Positions 1 to 5,708 are shown, counted from the first letter of the stretch. The stretch is DNA of 6,540 nt from RGIG426 sp045598065 (GCA_045598065.1 JAZLLJ010000035.1:1-6540), one strand, 5' to 3'. Translations and numbers: made by a program. Notes: generated by a model from the letters alone, not told the origin.

Positions 1-10
1 TCAACAGTTT

Positions 11-40
11 ATTTTACCCTATTTTTACAGAGTTTGTCAA
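11..40 (-). promoter_or_regulatory. Candidate sigma-A promoter reading off the left edge
   Basis: On the minus strand a perfect -35 hexamer TTGACA (35-40) is followed after 18 bases by TAAAAT (11-16), five of six matches to the -10 consensus. It lies just downstream of the ABC-F stop codon and points the same way, so it would serve the next minus-strand gene, which is outside the window. The region is AT-rich, so a chance match is possible. No GC-rich terminator hairpin is visible between the ABC-F stop and this site, so the outside gene could also receive read-through. Confidence 0.45.
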
Positions 41-57
41 CGATTTCCGACAATTTT

Positions 58-1965
58 TTAGGCAAGGTCGGCGAATTGTTCCGAAGCCGTTGCCCATTCG
101 TCGGTCATCTCGTCGATCTGCGCGCGCAACGCCGCCTGCTGCTCCGACAGTTCCGACAGTCGCACGTAATCGGAAAGCACGTCCTCTTTTGTCGCTTCCA
201 CTTCCAGTCGCGCCAGTTCCGCTTCGGCGGCGGCGATGTCTTTTTCCAGTTTTTCCACCTTTTTTTGCAGACGAGACAATTCTTTCAGCGGTGTTGTAAA
301 CCCCTTTTTGCCGCTTTTTTCCGTTTTGCCGGTATGCAGCTTGTCAGAAGCCGACTCTTCCTGTTCACGCAAGGTTTGCTCGTATTCATCGTAACCGAAC
401 GGGAGCACGCTTACGCCCTCGTCAAACACAATTAAGCGGTCGGCGAGTTTTTTCACAAAATAGCGGTCGTGGGACACAAACAAAATCGTTCCCTCGTATT
501 CCGAGAGCATATTTTCAAGCGTTTCTTTGCCGACAATGTCCATGTGGTTGGTCGGCTCGTCAAGCAGCAACACGTTCGGCCGCCGACGCAAAATCTTGCA
601 AAGCGCCAACCGCACTCGTTCACCGCCCGAAAGCGCATCCAGCGGCTTAAATACGTCGTCGCCGCAAAATTGGAACGCGCCGAGCGCGGTGCGTGCCTGC
701 GACTGTAACATCTGCGGAAACTCCGCGCAAAAATCATCGAGCACCGTTTGACTGCCGCCGCGTAAAGCTTGCTGTTGGTCGAAATAGCCGATTTTTGCCC
801 GTACGCCGAATTCATAGCGGCCGGAAAGCGGCTCGATTTCGTTCACAAGCGTTTTGAGGAGCGTGGATTTTCCGATACCGTTTTTGCCGATAATACTCAC
901 TTTTTCGCCGCGCATCACCTCAAAATTGAGCGTGGCAAGGGAGCGGTCGTAACCGATGGACAAATCGGCGACGGCAAGCACTTTTTTCACGCTGTCCTCT
1001 TCCGGCTGAAACTCCGCGTGGAAAGTGCGCAAATCGTAGCGGTCGGGCGCATCAATTTTGACCATCCGCTCGATTTGTTTTAATTTCGACTGCGCCATCG
1101 CCGCTTTGGTCGGCTTATAGCGAAAGCGCTCCACAAGGCGTGTCAACCGCGCGATTTCCGCTTGTTGGGCGGCGTAATCCTTACACTGCTTTTGATAATT
1201 CTCGCGCTTTTGCTTCTCAAACGTGGCGTAGTTGCCGGTATAGCGTTTCGTTTCGCCGTATTCGATTTCGTACACGACACCCACGATTTTGTCAAGGAAC
1301 ATGCGGTCGTGAGACACAATGACCACCGCCGAACGGTAGTGCTGTAAATAGTCTTCGAGCCAGCGAATCGTCTCGATATCCAAGTGGTTGGTCGGCTCGT
1401 CAAGCAGCAAAATATCCGGCTTGCTCAAAAGCAGTTTGCAAAACGCGATACGCGTGCGCTGACCGCCGGAAAATTCGCCAAGCGATTTTCCTTTGTCCTC
1501 TTCGGTAAAACCGAACTTTTTGAGCATCGTCTCGTATTCTTTTTTGTAGGTATACCCGTCGAGCCGTTCGTATTCTTCGTGTAACTCGCTGTATTCCGCG
1601 AGCATCGCCTCGGTCGGCGTTTCGGTCATTTGCGTTTCCAACTCTTTAAGCCGTTTTTCAATCGCAAGAAGCGGCGCAAACACGGATTTCACTTCGTCTA
1701 AAAGCGTTATGCTGTCATCCTCAAAATCCGTTTGGCGCATATAGCCGACGGTCGGCTCGCCTGCATGGGTAACGGAAAACGGTTCTTCTCCCGTGCCTTG
1801 TTCCATCTCGAATTCGCCCAAAATCGCGCGTAAAAGCGTCGTTTTTCCGCATCCGTTGCGGCCGACAACGGCGATTTTTTCGCGGTCGCGGATTTCAAAA
1901 TCCACCCGTTCCAAAATGGTTTCGGCGCCGCGCGACACGGCTCCGTTCACAATCTTATAAAACAC
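58..1965 (-). CDS. ABC-F family ATPase (ribosome-associated, duplicated ABC domains)
   Basis: A soluble ABC-F protein of 635 residues with two ABC ATPase domains and no membrane segments. Domain 1 has Walker A GRNGCGKTT (35-43), signature FSGGQ (165-169), Walker B LLLDEPTNHLD (186-196) and switch SHDR (218-221). Domain 2 has GKNGIGKST (360-368), LSGGE (445-449), LLLDEPTNHMD (466-476) and SHDR (498-501). Both catalytic Walker B glutamates are intact. The charged linker between the domains, about 240-310, contains the KPTKA..QSKLK pattern of the ABC-F P-site tRNA interaction arm. A coiled-coil tail occupies about 560-632. Family members bind the ribosomal E site and either resolve stalled translation or protect against antibiotics; the sequence alone does not say which. 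The start is placed at GTG 1965 because AAGGAGG lies 8 bases upstream. The longer frame from ATG 1989 would begin upstream of that site and almost at the predicted transcription start. No terminator is evident after the stop. Confidence 0.95.
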   Translation of the reverse strand: MFYKIVNGAVSRGAETILERVDFEIRDREKIAVVGRNGCGKTTLLRAILGEFEMEQGTGEEPFSVTHAGEPTVGYMRQTDFEDDSITLLDEVKSVFAPLLAIEKRLKELETQMTETPTEAMLAEYSELHEEYERLDGYTYKKEYETMLKKFGFTEEDKGKSLGEFSGGQRTRIAFCKLLLSKPDILLLDEPTNHLDIETIRWLEDYLQHYRSAVVIVSHDRMFLDKIVGVVYEIEYGETKRYTGNYATFEKQKRENYQKQCKDYAAQQAEIARLTRLVERFRYKPTKAAMAQSKLKQIERMVKIDAPDRYDLRTFHAEFQPEEDSVKKVLAVADLSIGYDRSLATLNFEVMRGEKVSIIGKNGIGKSTLLKTLVNEIEPLSGRYEFGVRAKIGYFDQQQALRGGSQTVLDDFCAEFPQMLQSQARTALGAFQFCGDDVFKPLDALSGGERVRLALCKILRRRPNVLLLDEPTNHMDIVGKETLENMLSEYEGTILFVSHDRYFVKKLADRLIVFDEGVSVLPFGYDEYEQTLREQEESASDKLHTGKTEKSGKKGFTTPLKELSRLQKKVEKLEKDIAAAEAELARLEVEATKEDVLSDYVRLSELSEQQAALRAQIDEMTDEWATASEQFADLA

Positions 1966-1973
1966 ACGCGGCA

Positions 1974-1980
1974 CCTCCTT
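1974..1980 (-). promoter_or_regulatory. Ribosome binding site deciding the ABC-F start
   Basis: On the minus strand AAGGAGG is followed by 8 bases and then GTG at 1965. This ideal spacing favours GTG 1965 over the in-frame ATG at 1989, which lies upstream of the site. Confidence 0.85.
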
Positions 1981-1997
1981 TGTTCGCATACCCGTTC

Positions 1998-2026
1998 ATT
2001 ATATCGCACCCACGCGCGATTTGCAA
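1998..2026 (-). promoter_or_regulatory. Sigma-A promoter of the ABC-F gene
   Basis: Reading on the minus strand, TTGCAA (2021-2026) is separated by exactly 17 bases from a perfect TATAAT (1998-2003). Transcription would start near 1991, giving a leader of about 25 bases before GTG 1965 that contains the AAGGAGG site. Confidence 0.75.
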
Positions 2027-2061
2027 GTGGCGTTCGTCGAAAATCGCACATATAGTGGGTT

Positions 2062-2069
2062 GAGGTGAT
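2062..2069 (+). promoter_or_regulatory. Ribosome binding site deciding the ZIP transporter start
   Basis: GAGGTGAT matches eight consecutive bases of the anti-Shine-Dalgarno complement. GAGG (2062-2065) lies 8 bases before TTG 2074. The alternative GTG at 2065 lies inside the site itself, so TTG is the better start. Confidence 0.75.
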
Positions 2070-2073
2070 ATTT

Positions 2074-2868
2074 TTGGACAATCCGGTTTTATGGGCGTTT
2101 TTCGCCACGCTCGTTACATGGGGTGTTACCGCCCTCGGCGCAGGCGTGGTGTTATTTTTTAAAAAAACCGACGAAAAATGGCTCAATCTGACACTCGGCT
2201 TCGCGGCAGGCGTGATGATTGCCGCTTCCTTTTGGTCGCTTCTCGATCCTGCCATCACCCGTGCAAAAGAAACGCTTGCCACTCCTGCGTGGCTCGTGGC
2301 CACGGTGGGATTTTTGTGCGGCGCGGTGTTTTTGTGGGCAAGCGACAAAGCGGTGCGCGCCTGCCGCAAAAACGCGGACAAGGGCGGCGGCGACCGCTTT
2401 TCGCGGATGGTGCTTTTGGTGCTTTCCATCACGCTTCATAACATTCCCGAGGGCGCGGCGGTGGGCGTGGCATTCGGGGCACTTGCCGGCGACTCGTCAC
2501 CGGAAGCGGTGGCAGGCGCGGTCACGCTTGCGCTCGGTATCGCGCTTCAAAACTTCCCCGAAGGCGCGGCGGTGGCGTTGCCGCTCGCCCGTGAGGGATG
2601 CGAACGGGGACGCAGTTTTCTTATCGGGCAAGCCTCCGGCATGGTCGAGCCGATTGCCGGCGTTGTCGGCGCACTTCTCGTTACAAAAGTTGCGGTAGCG
2701 CTCCCCTTTGCGCTGTCATTTGCGGCAGGCGCAATGATTCTTGTCGCGGTACACGAACTCATCCCCGAATGTCAGCAAAATAAAGAAGCGCATCCCTATT
2801 TTGCCACCGGCGGCATCGTAGGCGGCTTCGCGCTTATGATGCTGCTCGACGTGGCACTCGGCGGCTAA
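2074..2868 (+). CDS. ZIP-family divalent metal transporter (GufA/BbZIP-like)
   Basis: An integral membrane protein of 264 residues, the usual size for bacterial ZIP transporters that bring zinc or related divalent metals into the cytoplasm. Hydrophobic segments cover nearly the whole chain, interrupted by a charged loop near 93-110. The transport-site motifs are present: HNIPEG (122-127) in the fourth helix and QNFPEG (159-164) in the fifth. The Gln in place of the second His resembles the GufA-type subfamily that includes BbZIP. HELIPE (227-232) is a further metal-coordinating helix, and MVEP lies near 190-193. The loop before the fourth helix lacks the His-rich stretch often seen in eukaryotic ZIPs. 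The start is taken as TTG 2074 from the spacing to GAGGTGAT; GTG 2065 would add three residues. The metal (Zn, Fe, Mn) cannot be told from sequence. No convincing promoter of its own was found in the 108-base intergenic region. Confidence 0.93.
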   Translation: MDNPVLWAFFATLVTWGVTALGAGVVLFFKKTDEKWLNLTLGFAAGVMIAASFWSLLDPAITRAKETLATPAWLVATVGFLCGAVFLWASDKAVRACRKNADKGGGDRFSRMVLLVLSITLHNIPEGAAVGVAFGALAGDSSPEAVAGAVTLALGIALQNFPEGAAVALPLAREGCERGRSFLIGQASGMVEPIAGVVGALLVTKVAVALPFALSFAAGAMILVAVHELIPECQQNKEAHPYFATGGIVGGFALMMLLDVALGG

Positions 2869-2874
2869 ATCCCC

Positions 2875-2903
2875 TTGCATTTTCTTTCAAAATGTGGTTA
2901 AAT
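2875..2903 (+). promoter_or_regulatory. Promoter of the NSS transporter gene
   Basis: TTGCAT (2875-2880), a 17-base spacer, then TTAAAT (2898-2903) preceded by TGG, giving an extended -10 element. Transcription would begin near 2909-2910, after the in-frame ATG at 2902, which rules that codon out as a start from this promoter. Confidence 0.55.
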
Positions 2904-2922
2904 GGGTTCGTTAAATATGAAA

Positions 2923-2927
2923 AAGGA
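2923..2927 (+). promoter_or_regulatory. Ribosome binding site of the NSS transporter gene
   Basis: AAGGA is 10 bases upstream of ATG 2938. The upstream in-frame ATGs at 2902 and 2917 have no comparable site before them. Confidence 0.6.
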
Positions 2928-2937
2928 TGTTGAGACT

Positions 2938-4278
2938 ATGGATAACCGTGAAAAGTTAGGCAGTCGTCTGGGCTTTATTCTGCTCAGCGCCGGCTGTGCC
3001 ATCGGATGTGGAAACGTTTGGAAATTTCCGTGGATGGTGGGAGAAAACGGCGGCGGCATGTTTGTGCTGTTTTATCTCCTGTTTCTCGTCTTGCTGGGGC
3101 TTCCCGTAATGGTCATGGAGTTTTCCATCGGCCGCGCGGCGCAGGCAAGCCCCATTAAAATGTATCAGAAACTCGAAAAGCCGGGGACAAAATGGCATAT
3201 CCACGGCGGCTTTGCGCTGTTCGGCAACATTTGCCTGATGGCGTTTTACAGCGTTGTCACCGGTTGGATGATGTACTACTTTTTGCAATTTATCTTGGGA
3301 AACCACGAAACCCTCTCTTTCGGCTCTATGATCGGCGATCCCGCGGTCAACGTGGTATTTTTGGCGGTCACCGTCATCCTCTGTTTCGGCATTTTGTGTT
3401 TTAACATCCAAGGCGGACTTGAACGCATCACCAAAGGAATGATGGTCGCACTTCTCGGGCTGATGGTGTTTTTGGCGGTGCGAAGCTTGTGTTTGCCGGG
3501 TGCCGGCGAAGGTGTCCGTTTCTATTTGAAACCCGATTTCACAAAAATCAACGGCAACATGATTGTTTCCGCGATGAATCAAGCGTTCTTTACGCTCAGC
3601 CTCGGCATCGGCGCCATGGCGATTTTCGGCAGTTATATCGGCAAAGAGCACTCGCTGCTCGGTGAATCGATTACCATTATTTTGCTCGACACCTTTGTTG
3701 CCGTGGTCGCGGGGCTTATCATTTTCCCCTCCTGCGCGGCATACGGCGAAGACGTGGGCGCCGGTCCGGCGCTTCTGTTCAACACCATGGCCACCGTCTT
3801 TACAAAAATGCCGGGCGGCCGCTGGTGTGGCGCGTTGTTCTTCCTCTTTATGACCTTTGCGGCGCTGTCCACCGCGCTCGCGGTGTATGAAAACATCCTC
3901 GCCTGCACACGGGAAGTCACCGGTTGGAGCCGCAAAAAAGGCGCTGTCGTTTGCGGCACGGTAATGTTTCTCATCGCCTTGACCACCGCGCTCGGTTACA
4001 GCGTGTGGCCATTCCATCCGTTCGGGCCGGACAGCGCGTGGCTCGATTTTTGGGACTTCCTTGTGTCCAACAACCTCTTGCCGCTCGGTTCGCTGGTATT
4101 CGCGCTGTTTTGCTGTAACAAGCGTTACGGCTGGGGTTTCGACAACTTTATGAAAGAGGCCAACCACGGCAAAGGCTTAAAGGTAAAACCGTGGATGAAA
4201 CCGCTTTTCGCTTATGTCGTTCCGCTCGCCGTTTTGTTCTTGTATGTCTACGGCATGGTCACGTTTAACTGGAAATAA
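2938..4278 (+). CDS. Sodium-dependent NSS-family transporter (LeuT/MhsT-like)
   Basis: A 446-residue inner membrane protein with about 11 predicted helices, the shorter architecture seen in bacterial neurotransmitter:sodium symporters such as MhsT. The unwound first helix carries GNVWKFPW (25-32) followed by ENGGG (36-40). YSVVTGW (104-110) is the third helix, where LeuT has its substrate-binding Tyr108. FTLSLGIGAM (218-227) is the broken sixth helix. FAALSTALAVYE (307-318) is the eighth helix, with Ser-Thr at the place of the LeuT Na2-site Thr354-Ser355. By alignment in my head, Lys29 replaces LeuT Arg30 and Asp373 matches Asp404 of the extracellular gate. Family knowledge predicts sodium-driven import of an amino acid or small amine, but the substrate cannot be read here. 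The protein has about twelve cysteines. Start ATG 2938 is chosen because of AAGGA upstream and the predicted transcript start; ATG 2917 or 2902 would add 7 or 12 residues. A strong terminator follows directly. Confidence 0.93.
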   Translation: MDNREKLGSRLGFILLSAGCAIGCGNVWKFPWMVGENGGGMFVLFYLLFLVLLGLPVMVMEFSIGRAAQASPIKMYQKLEKPGTKWHIHGGFALFGNICLMAFYSVVTGWMMYYFLQFILGNHETLSFGSMIGDPAVNVVFLAVTVILCFGILCFNIQGGLERITKGMMVALLGLMVFLAVRSLCLPGAGEGVRFYLKPDFTKINGNMIVSAMNQAFFTLSLGIGAMAIFGSYIGKEHSLLGESITIILLDTFVAVVAGLIIFPSCAAYGEDVGAGPALLFNTMATVFTKMPGGRWCGALFFLFMTFAALSTALAVYENILACTREVTGWSRKKGAVVCGTVMFLIALTTALGYSVWPFHPFGPDSAWLDFWDFLVSNNLLPLGSLVFALFCCNKRYGWGFDNFMKEANHGKGLKVKPWMKPLFAYVVPLAVLFLYVYGMVTFNWK

Positions 4279-4282
4279 ATCC

Positions 4283-4317
4283 AAAAAAATCCCGGTTTGA
4301 CCGGGATTTTTCTTTTT
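4283..4317 (+). terminator. Intrinsic terminator after the NSS transporter gene
   Basis: A perfect hairpin: TCCCGGT (4290-4296), loop TTG, ACCGGGA (4300-4306), extended by A:T pairs to 12 base pairs (4285-4311). It is followed by a T-rich tail with one C at 4312. The A-run on the left flank means it could also work on the opposite strand. It separates the transporter from the methionine operon. Confidence 0.93.
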
Positions 4318-4412
4318 CCCCATACCCGTTGTAACAAAGGGAAAAACGAATTTTTGTAAAACATACCATATCGCACAAACGCGGTGTAGGAGCCGTTGTC
4401 CACAATGTCCCT
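4318..4412. other. Intergenic stretch with no recognised feature
   Basis: I see no gene, promoter or RNA structure that I can support in these 95 bases between the terminator and the first repeat. Open frames on the minus strand cross it, but they begin inside the downstream repeats, lack ribosome binding sites and run back through the terminator. Confidence 0.5.
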
Positions 4413-4468
4413 GCCTTCCCCTTGAAGGGAAAGTGGCACGGCGTAGCTGTACCGGATGAGGTGGAAAG
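4413..4468. repeat. Interspersed hairpin repeat, Clostridia type
   Basis: A 56-base element with two adjacent hairpins. The first pairs TTCCC with GGGAA (4416-4420 with 4427-4431). The second pairs GGCACGGC (4435-4442) with GCTGTACC (4446-4453) around a GTA loop, with one mismatch and one G:U pair. It then ends GATGAGGTGGAAAG. From memory, closely similar elements, with a longer first stem and a perfect GCCGTG second stem, recur in many gut Clostridia intergenic regions; this copy looks partly decayed. I could not run a search to confirm it. Confidence 0.55.
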
Positions 4469-4498
4469 TAAAATTCCGCGCCCACCTACGGCGATTTC

Positions 4499-4575
4499 GT
4501 AGGGGCATTCACGAATGGCCCCCTTTGCGGTTGGTGCAATGTTTTAGAATGGGGCGATTCATGACTCGCCCCTAC
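4499..4575. repeat. Palindromic repeat module 1 (inverted pair of GGGGC hairpins)
   Basis: Two similar arms in opposite orientation flank a 28-base core. The outer ends are perfect inverted repeats, GTAGGGGC (4499-4506) and GCCCCTAC (4568-4575). Each arm is itself a near-palindrome. The left hairpin spans 4502-4522 with one bulged G. The right hairpin spans 4551-4572 with seven closing pairs, GGGGCGA with TCGCCCC. Aligned as reverse complements, the arms (4499-4522 and 4551-4575) agree at 21 of 25 positions including one gap. The size and terminal repeats suggest a small non-autonomous or REP-like element; no transposase is present. Confidence 0.7.
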
Positions 4576-4608
4576 ATACACGCCACGAGTGACATCAAAA
4601 TCCCATGC

Positions 4609-4688
4609 GGACCGTCGAGGACGCCGGTCTCTACAAAGCTCGCCGGAAGATGTTACCTCGTTGCAGGGGACGGCACCCCCGACGTCCC
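4609..4688. repeat. Palindromic repeat module 2 (inverted pair of GC-rich hairpins)
   Basis: This has the same design as the module just upstream but a different sequence. Two 27-base arms (4609-4635 and 4662-4688) are related as reverse complements at 18 of 27 positions and flank a 26-base core. Each arm folds alone: GACCG (4610-4614) with CGGTC (4625-4629), and GGGACG (4667-4672) with CGTCCC (4683-4688), both with 10-base loops. This arm pair is more diverged than module 1, so it is probably an older or different family. No coding content is credible here. Confidence 0.6.
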
Positions 4689-4721
4689 TCGCCGAATTCC
4701 GCATCCACTCGCGGCAGACGC

Positions 4722-4756
4722 AATTCTTAATTCTTAATTCACAATTCCTAATTTTC
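4722..4756. repeat. Tandem heptamer array, five AATTCNN units
   Basis: Five consecutive 7-base units: AATTCTT, AATTCTT, AATTCAC, AATTCCT and a diverged AATTTTC. The array ends 10 bases before the -35 box of the metF promoter. It is AT-rich, in sharp contrast to the GC-rich repeats before it. It could be a slippage-prone simple repeat, or an AT-rich upstream region acting on the promoter. Confidence 0.75.
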
Positions 4757-4766
4757 ACGAAAACCG

Positions 4767-4795
4767 TTGCATTTATCGGAACAATCGTTTATAAT
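4767..4795 (+). promoter_or_regulatory. Sigma-A promoter of the metF-metH operon
   Basis: TTGCAT (4767-4772), 17 bases, then a perfect TATAAT (4790-4795). Transcription would start near 4801-4803, leaving a leader of only about 27 bases before ATG 4829. That is too short for a SAM-I, T-box or cobalamin riboswitch downstream of this promoter. Confidence 0.8.
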
Positions 4796-4828
4796 AAATT
4801 AAATATTACCCAAAAAGGGCGTGTGAGT

Positions 4829-5704
4829 ATGAAATTATCCGAAATTTTCAGCCAAGACAAACTGTCGCTGTCGTTTGAGGTGTTTCCGCCGAAAACGGAT
4901 GCGGCGTTCGATACGGTGAAAATCGCGACCGAGGCGATCGCAGGACTGCACCCGAGCTTTGTCAGCGTAACCTACGGTGCAGGCGGCGGCACGAGCAAAT
5001 ATACCCTCGACATCGCCGAAAACATCCTTAAAAACTACGGTGTGCCCACCCTCGCCCACCTCACCTGTGTGTCGTCGAGCAAAGAGATGGTCAAGGAGCG
5101 CATCGAGGCGATGAAACAGGCCGGTATCGAAAACGTGATGGCGCTGCGCGGCGACCTTACGCCCGATATGGAGGGGCAAGACCGCTCGCACTGGGATTAT
5201 CGTTATGCGGTGGATTTGGTGCGCGAACTCAAAGAGAGCGGTGCAGATTTCTGTATCGGCGGCGCGTGCTATCCCGAGGTACACCCCGAAAGTGCCGACC
5301 AAAAAGAGGACATCAAGCACTTAAAAGAAAAAGTGGATGCCGGCTGTGAATTCCTCACCACCCAGATGTTCTTCGATAACAATCTGCTGTACAATTTCCT
5401 CTATAAAATCCGCGAGGCGGGCATTACCGTGCCGGTCATCCCCGGCATTATGCCGATCACCAACGCAAACCAAGTCGAGCGTGCCGTCAAACTGTCCGGC
5501 TCGTTCGTGCCCACACGCTTTAAGTCGCTTGTGGACCGCTTCGGTTCGAACCCCGAAGCCATGAAACAAGCCGGCATCGTATATGCCACCGACCAAATTA
5601 TTGATTTGTACGCCAACGGCATCAAAAACGTCCACGTCTACACGATGAATAAACCGGACGTAGCGGAGAAGATCATGGACAATCTGTCCGCCATTTTGGG
5701 GTGA
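4829..5704 (+). CDS. metF: Methylenetetrahydrofolate reductase (MetF)
   Basis: A cytoplasmic FAD enzyme that reduces 5,10-methylenetetrahydrofolate to 5-methyltetrahydrofolate, the methyl donor for methionine synthase. At 291 residues it is close to the usual bacterial size and complete. Recognisable motifs include SFEVFPPKT (15-23), where Glu17 matches the catalytic Glu28 of E. coli MetF. FVSVTYGAGGGTS (44-56) and LAHLTCVSSS (75-84) follow. ALRGDLTP (105-112) contains Asp109, matching E. coli Asp120 near the flavin. Further on are ACYPEVHPES (146-155) and TTQMFFD (177-183). Start ATG 4829 has AAAGGG (4814-4819) 9 bases upstream; GTG 4823 in frame is too close to that site. The open frame extends 80 codons further upstream through repeats and the promoter, which is not coding. 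It is first in an operon, with the stop only 4 bases from the next start. Confidence 0.97.
   Translation: MKLSEIFSQDKLSLSFEVFPPKTDAAFDTVKIATEAIAGLHPSFVSVTYGAGGGTSKYTLDIAENILKNYGVPTLAHLTCVSSSKEMVKERIEAMKQAGIENVMALRGDLTPDMEGQDRSHWDYRYAVDLVRELKESGADFCIGGACYPEVHPESADQKEDIKHLKEKVDAGCEFLTTQMFFDNNLLYNFLYKIREAGITVPVIPGIMPITNANQVERAVKLSGSFVPTRFKSLVDRFGSNPEAMKQAGIVYATDQIIDLYANGIKNVHVYTMNKPDVAEKIMDNLSAILG
5698..5704 (+). promoter_or_regulatory. Ribosome binding site overlapping the metF stop codon
   Basis: GGGGTGA (5698-5704) resembles the GAGGTGA core and contains the metF stop TGA (5702-5704). It lies just before ATG 5709. The arrangement suggests that translation of the second gene is coupled to the end of metF. 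Confidence 0.65.
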
Positions 5705-5708
5705 GCGT

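Noticed and set aside
453..815. An alternative-frame minus-strand open frame inside the ABC-F gene
   Set aside because: It overlaps the well-supported ABC-F coding frame, has arginine- and cysteine-rich shadow composition and has no signals of its own.
2051..2056. TATAGT as a -10 box for the ZIP gene
   Set aside because: There is no acceptable -35 at 16-18 bases, and the transcript would start at about 2063, removing part of the ribosome binding site. The ZIP promoter remains unidentified.
2956..4167. A 403-codon open frame antisense to the NSS transporter gene
   Set aside because: It mirrors a gene with clear family motifs, its translation is highly charged with low-complexity stretches and no recognisable domain, and it has no promoter or binding site of its own. 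It is a shadow of low stop-codon density on the opposite strand.
4177..4508. Two overlapping minus-strand open frames crossing the terminator and the first repeat
   Set aside because: They start inside repeat sequence without a ribosome binding site, pass through the intrinsic terminator and, in one frame, into the end of the NSS gene. The translations show no domain I recognise.
4722..4756. The heptamer array as a CRISPR or iteron origin
   Set aside because: Units are 7 bases with no spacers, there are only five, and no cas, replication-initiator or partition gene is present.
4589..4828. An 80-codon upstream extension of the metF frame
   Set aside because: It runs through the palindromic module, the heptamer array and the promoter at 4767-4795, and MetF homologues begin near ATG 4829, which has its own ribosome binding site.
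4318..4828. A SAM-I, T-box or cobalamin riboswitch upstream of metF
   Set aside because: None of the conserved cores is visible by eye. The hairpins present belong to repeats lying upstream of the promoter, so they would not be in the metF transcript.
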